This document shows, one piece after another, positions 63,498-64,000 of a stretch of DNA of 64,000 nucleotides. The translations under genes were made by a program, and so were the position numbers. Position 1 is the stretch's first letter. Each line of letters opens with the position of its first letter. Origin of the DNA: Gammaproteobacteria bacterium (GTDB taxonomy: Bacteria; Pseudomonadota; Gammaproteobacteria; Pseudomonadales; Pseudohongiellaceae); NCBI GenBank assembly GCA_009692305.1, contig SHZK01000011.1, positions 1 to 64,000 on the forward strand. The letters are read 5' to 3'. Below the pieces are notes generated by a model. It worked only from the letters and a program-made list of their open reading frames with translations, made no database searches and was not told the DNA's origin.

Positions 63498-64000
63498 ATG
63501 CAACAGCATTTCAGCAAATTACTGCGCAATGAAGCGGCTACGATCAATTTCGGCAAGGCGCTGGCGCGAGCTACTTTTGTGGAGGAATACCCGCCAGATT
63601 TGGAGCCTGTAGCTGGGACCGGGGCGCGCACGCAAGGCGCCATCATTTATCTGCAGGGTGATCTGGGGGCAGGCAAAACTACGATGACCCGGGGCATTAT
63701 GCGTGGCTTCGGCTATCAGGGCACGGTAAAGAGCCCTACCTATACACTGGTGGAACCCTACGAATTCACTCTTTGCAATGTTTATCATTTTGATTTATAT
63801 AGACTTTCGGCGTCAGAAGAAGTCAGCTACCTGGGTACGGAAGACTATTTCTCTGCGCCCAATCTGTGCGTAATTGAATGGGCAGAGAAGGGCCTTGGCC
63901 ACATTCCTGCGGCCGACTTGATCCTGCATCTAGCGACCGTGGGCAACGGCCGCCAACTCGAATGCGAGGCTATTAGCGTCCGGGGGCGGCAAATTTCTCA
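63498..64000 (+). CDS. tsaE: tRNA threonylcarbamoyladenosine biosynthesis protein TsaE, 3' end outside window
   Basis: About 167 codons are visible from ATG 63498 and the frame is still open at the edge. Walker A GDLGAGKTTMTRGIMRGF at about 54-71, SPTYTLVEPY and VYHFDLYRL as the TsaE switch and Walker B region, and VIEWAEKGLG. It is the ATPase that acts with TsaB and TsaD in t6A formation on tRNA. The loop before the P-loop (EEYPPDLEPVAGTGARTQGA) is longer than in E. coli. Confidence 0.93.
   Translation, partial: MQQHFSKLLRNEAATINFGKALARATFVEEYPPDLEPVAGTGARTQGAIIYLQGDLGAGKTTMTRGIMRGFGYQGTVKSPTYTLVEPYEFTLCNVYHFDLYRLSASEEVSYLGTEDYFSAPNLCVIEWAEKGLGHIPAADLILHLATVGNGRQLECEAISVRGRQIS

Noticed and set aside
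1..64000. CRISPR array, tRNA or rRNA genes
   Set aside because: No spaced direct-repeat array with unique spacers and no cloverleaf or ribosomal signature was recognised by eye; a search with tRNAscan-SE would be needed to exclude tRNAs fully.

Overview
The window looks like chromosomal DNA of a Gram-negative, probably gammaproteobacterial, aerobic heterotroph. The evidence is a homodimeric aceE-type pyruvate dehydrogenase E1, an nnrD-tsaE gene pair, a LysR/ferredoxin-NADP reductase divergon, IorA/IorB-type molybdenum hydroxylase genes, many lipoprotein and Tat signals, and several secreted c-type cytochromes. No rRNA, tRNA or CRISPR array was seen. Base composition is moderate, with a visibly GC-richer patch at about 7.7-9.9 kb. 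The assignment below phylum level is a guess.

Layout. 0-7.2 kb (minus strand): a VOC protein, two tandem paralogous quinohaemoprotein lipoproteins (N-terminal haem c domain plus PQQ propeller), a CHRD-domain protein and a tannase/feruloyl-esterase-like enzyme. Together they suggest periplasmic oxidation of alcohols or polyphenol-type substrates. 7.2-11.3 kb is a patchwork: a membrane-protein remnant, an acetate-type Na+/solute symporter with its DUF485 partner, a truncated IS110 transposase, an antitoxin whose toxin is decayed, and short palindromic repeats. 11.3-18 kb: cupin, SRAP protein, kynurenine formamidase-like hydrolase plus kynureninase, a beta-propeller protein, S-formylglutathione hydrolase and a secreted unknown. 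At 18.0-18.6 kb an HsdR tail is fused to an AraC-type N-terminal domain (two broken genes). 18.7-22.3 kb: three genes resembling the lipid-linked D-arabinofuranose pathway (HAD-UbiA fusion, DprE2-like, DprE1-like).

22.4-36.2 kb: inositol-phosphatase family enzyme, a redoxin/cytochrome/copper-monooxygenase fusion, two related fold-back repeats, a DUF3237 Tat protein, two MMPL/RND exporters, LysR and fpr divergon, a redoxin, a small cytochrome with a CX3CH haem motif, an orphan ClpP, a small secreted protein and NnrU. 36.3-40.0 kb: TetR, membrane-fusion protein, ABC ATPase and ABC-2 permease in one operon. 40.2-45.1 kb: a DUF1501 plus haem-motif DUF1592-like pair and a broken Gfo/Idh/MocA gene, bracketed by 345-bp direct repeats that contain the 3' ends of both the permease and the next gene; this segment appears to have been inserted between two convergent genes. 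45.3-48.0 kb: IorB/IorA-type oxidoreductase. 48.2-54.6 kb: Fe-alcohol dehydrogenase, GST with an internal stop, small lipoprotein, TPR protein, SixA-like phosphatase, cytochrome c, ChaN-like lipoprotein and DUF4159 protein. 54.6-64 kb: aceE, a DUF6351 lipoprotein, two secreted proteins (one SIMPL), MarR, nnrD and the start of tsaE.

The strongest candidates for something undescribed are the two fold-back elements near 25.3-25.7 kb, which share a conserved core but have different, self-complementary stems; the 345-bp duplication around the DUF1501 island; and the 17-bp phased repeat array upstream of the PQQ genes.
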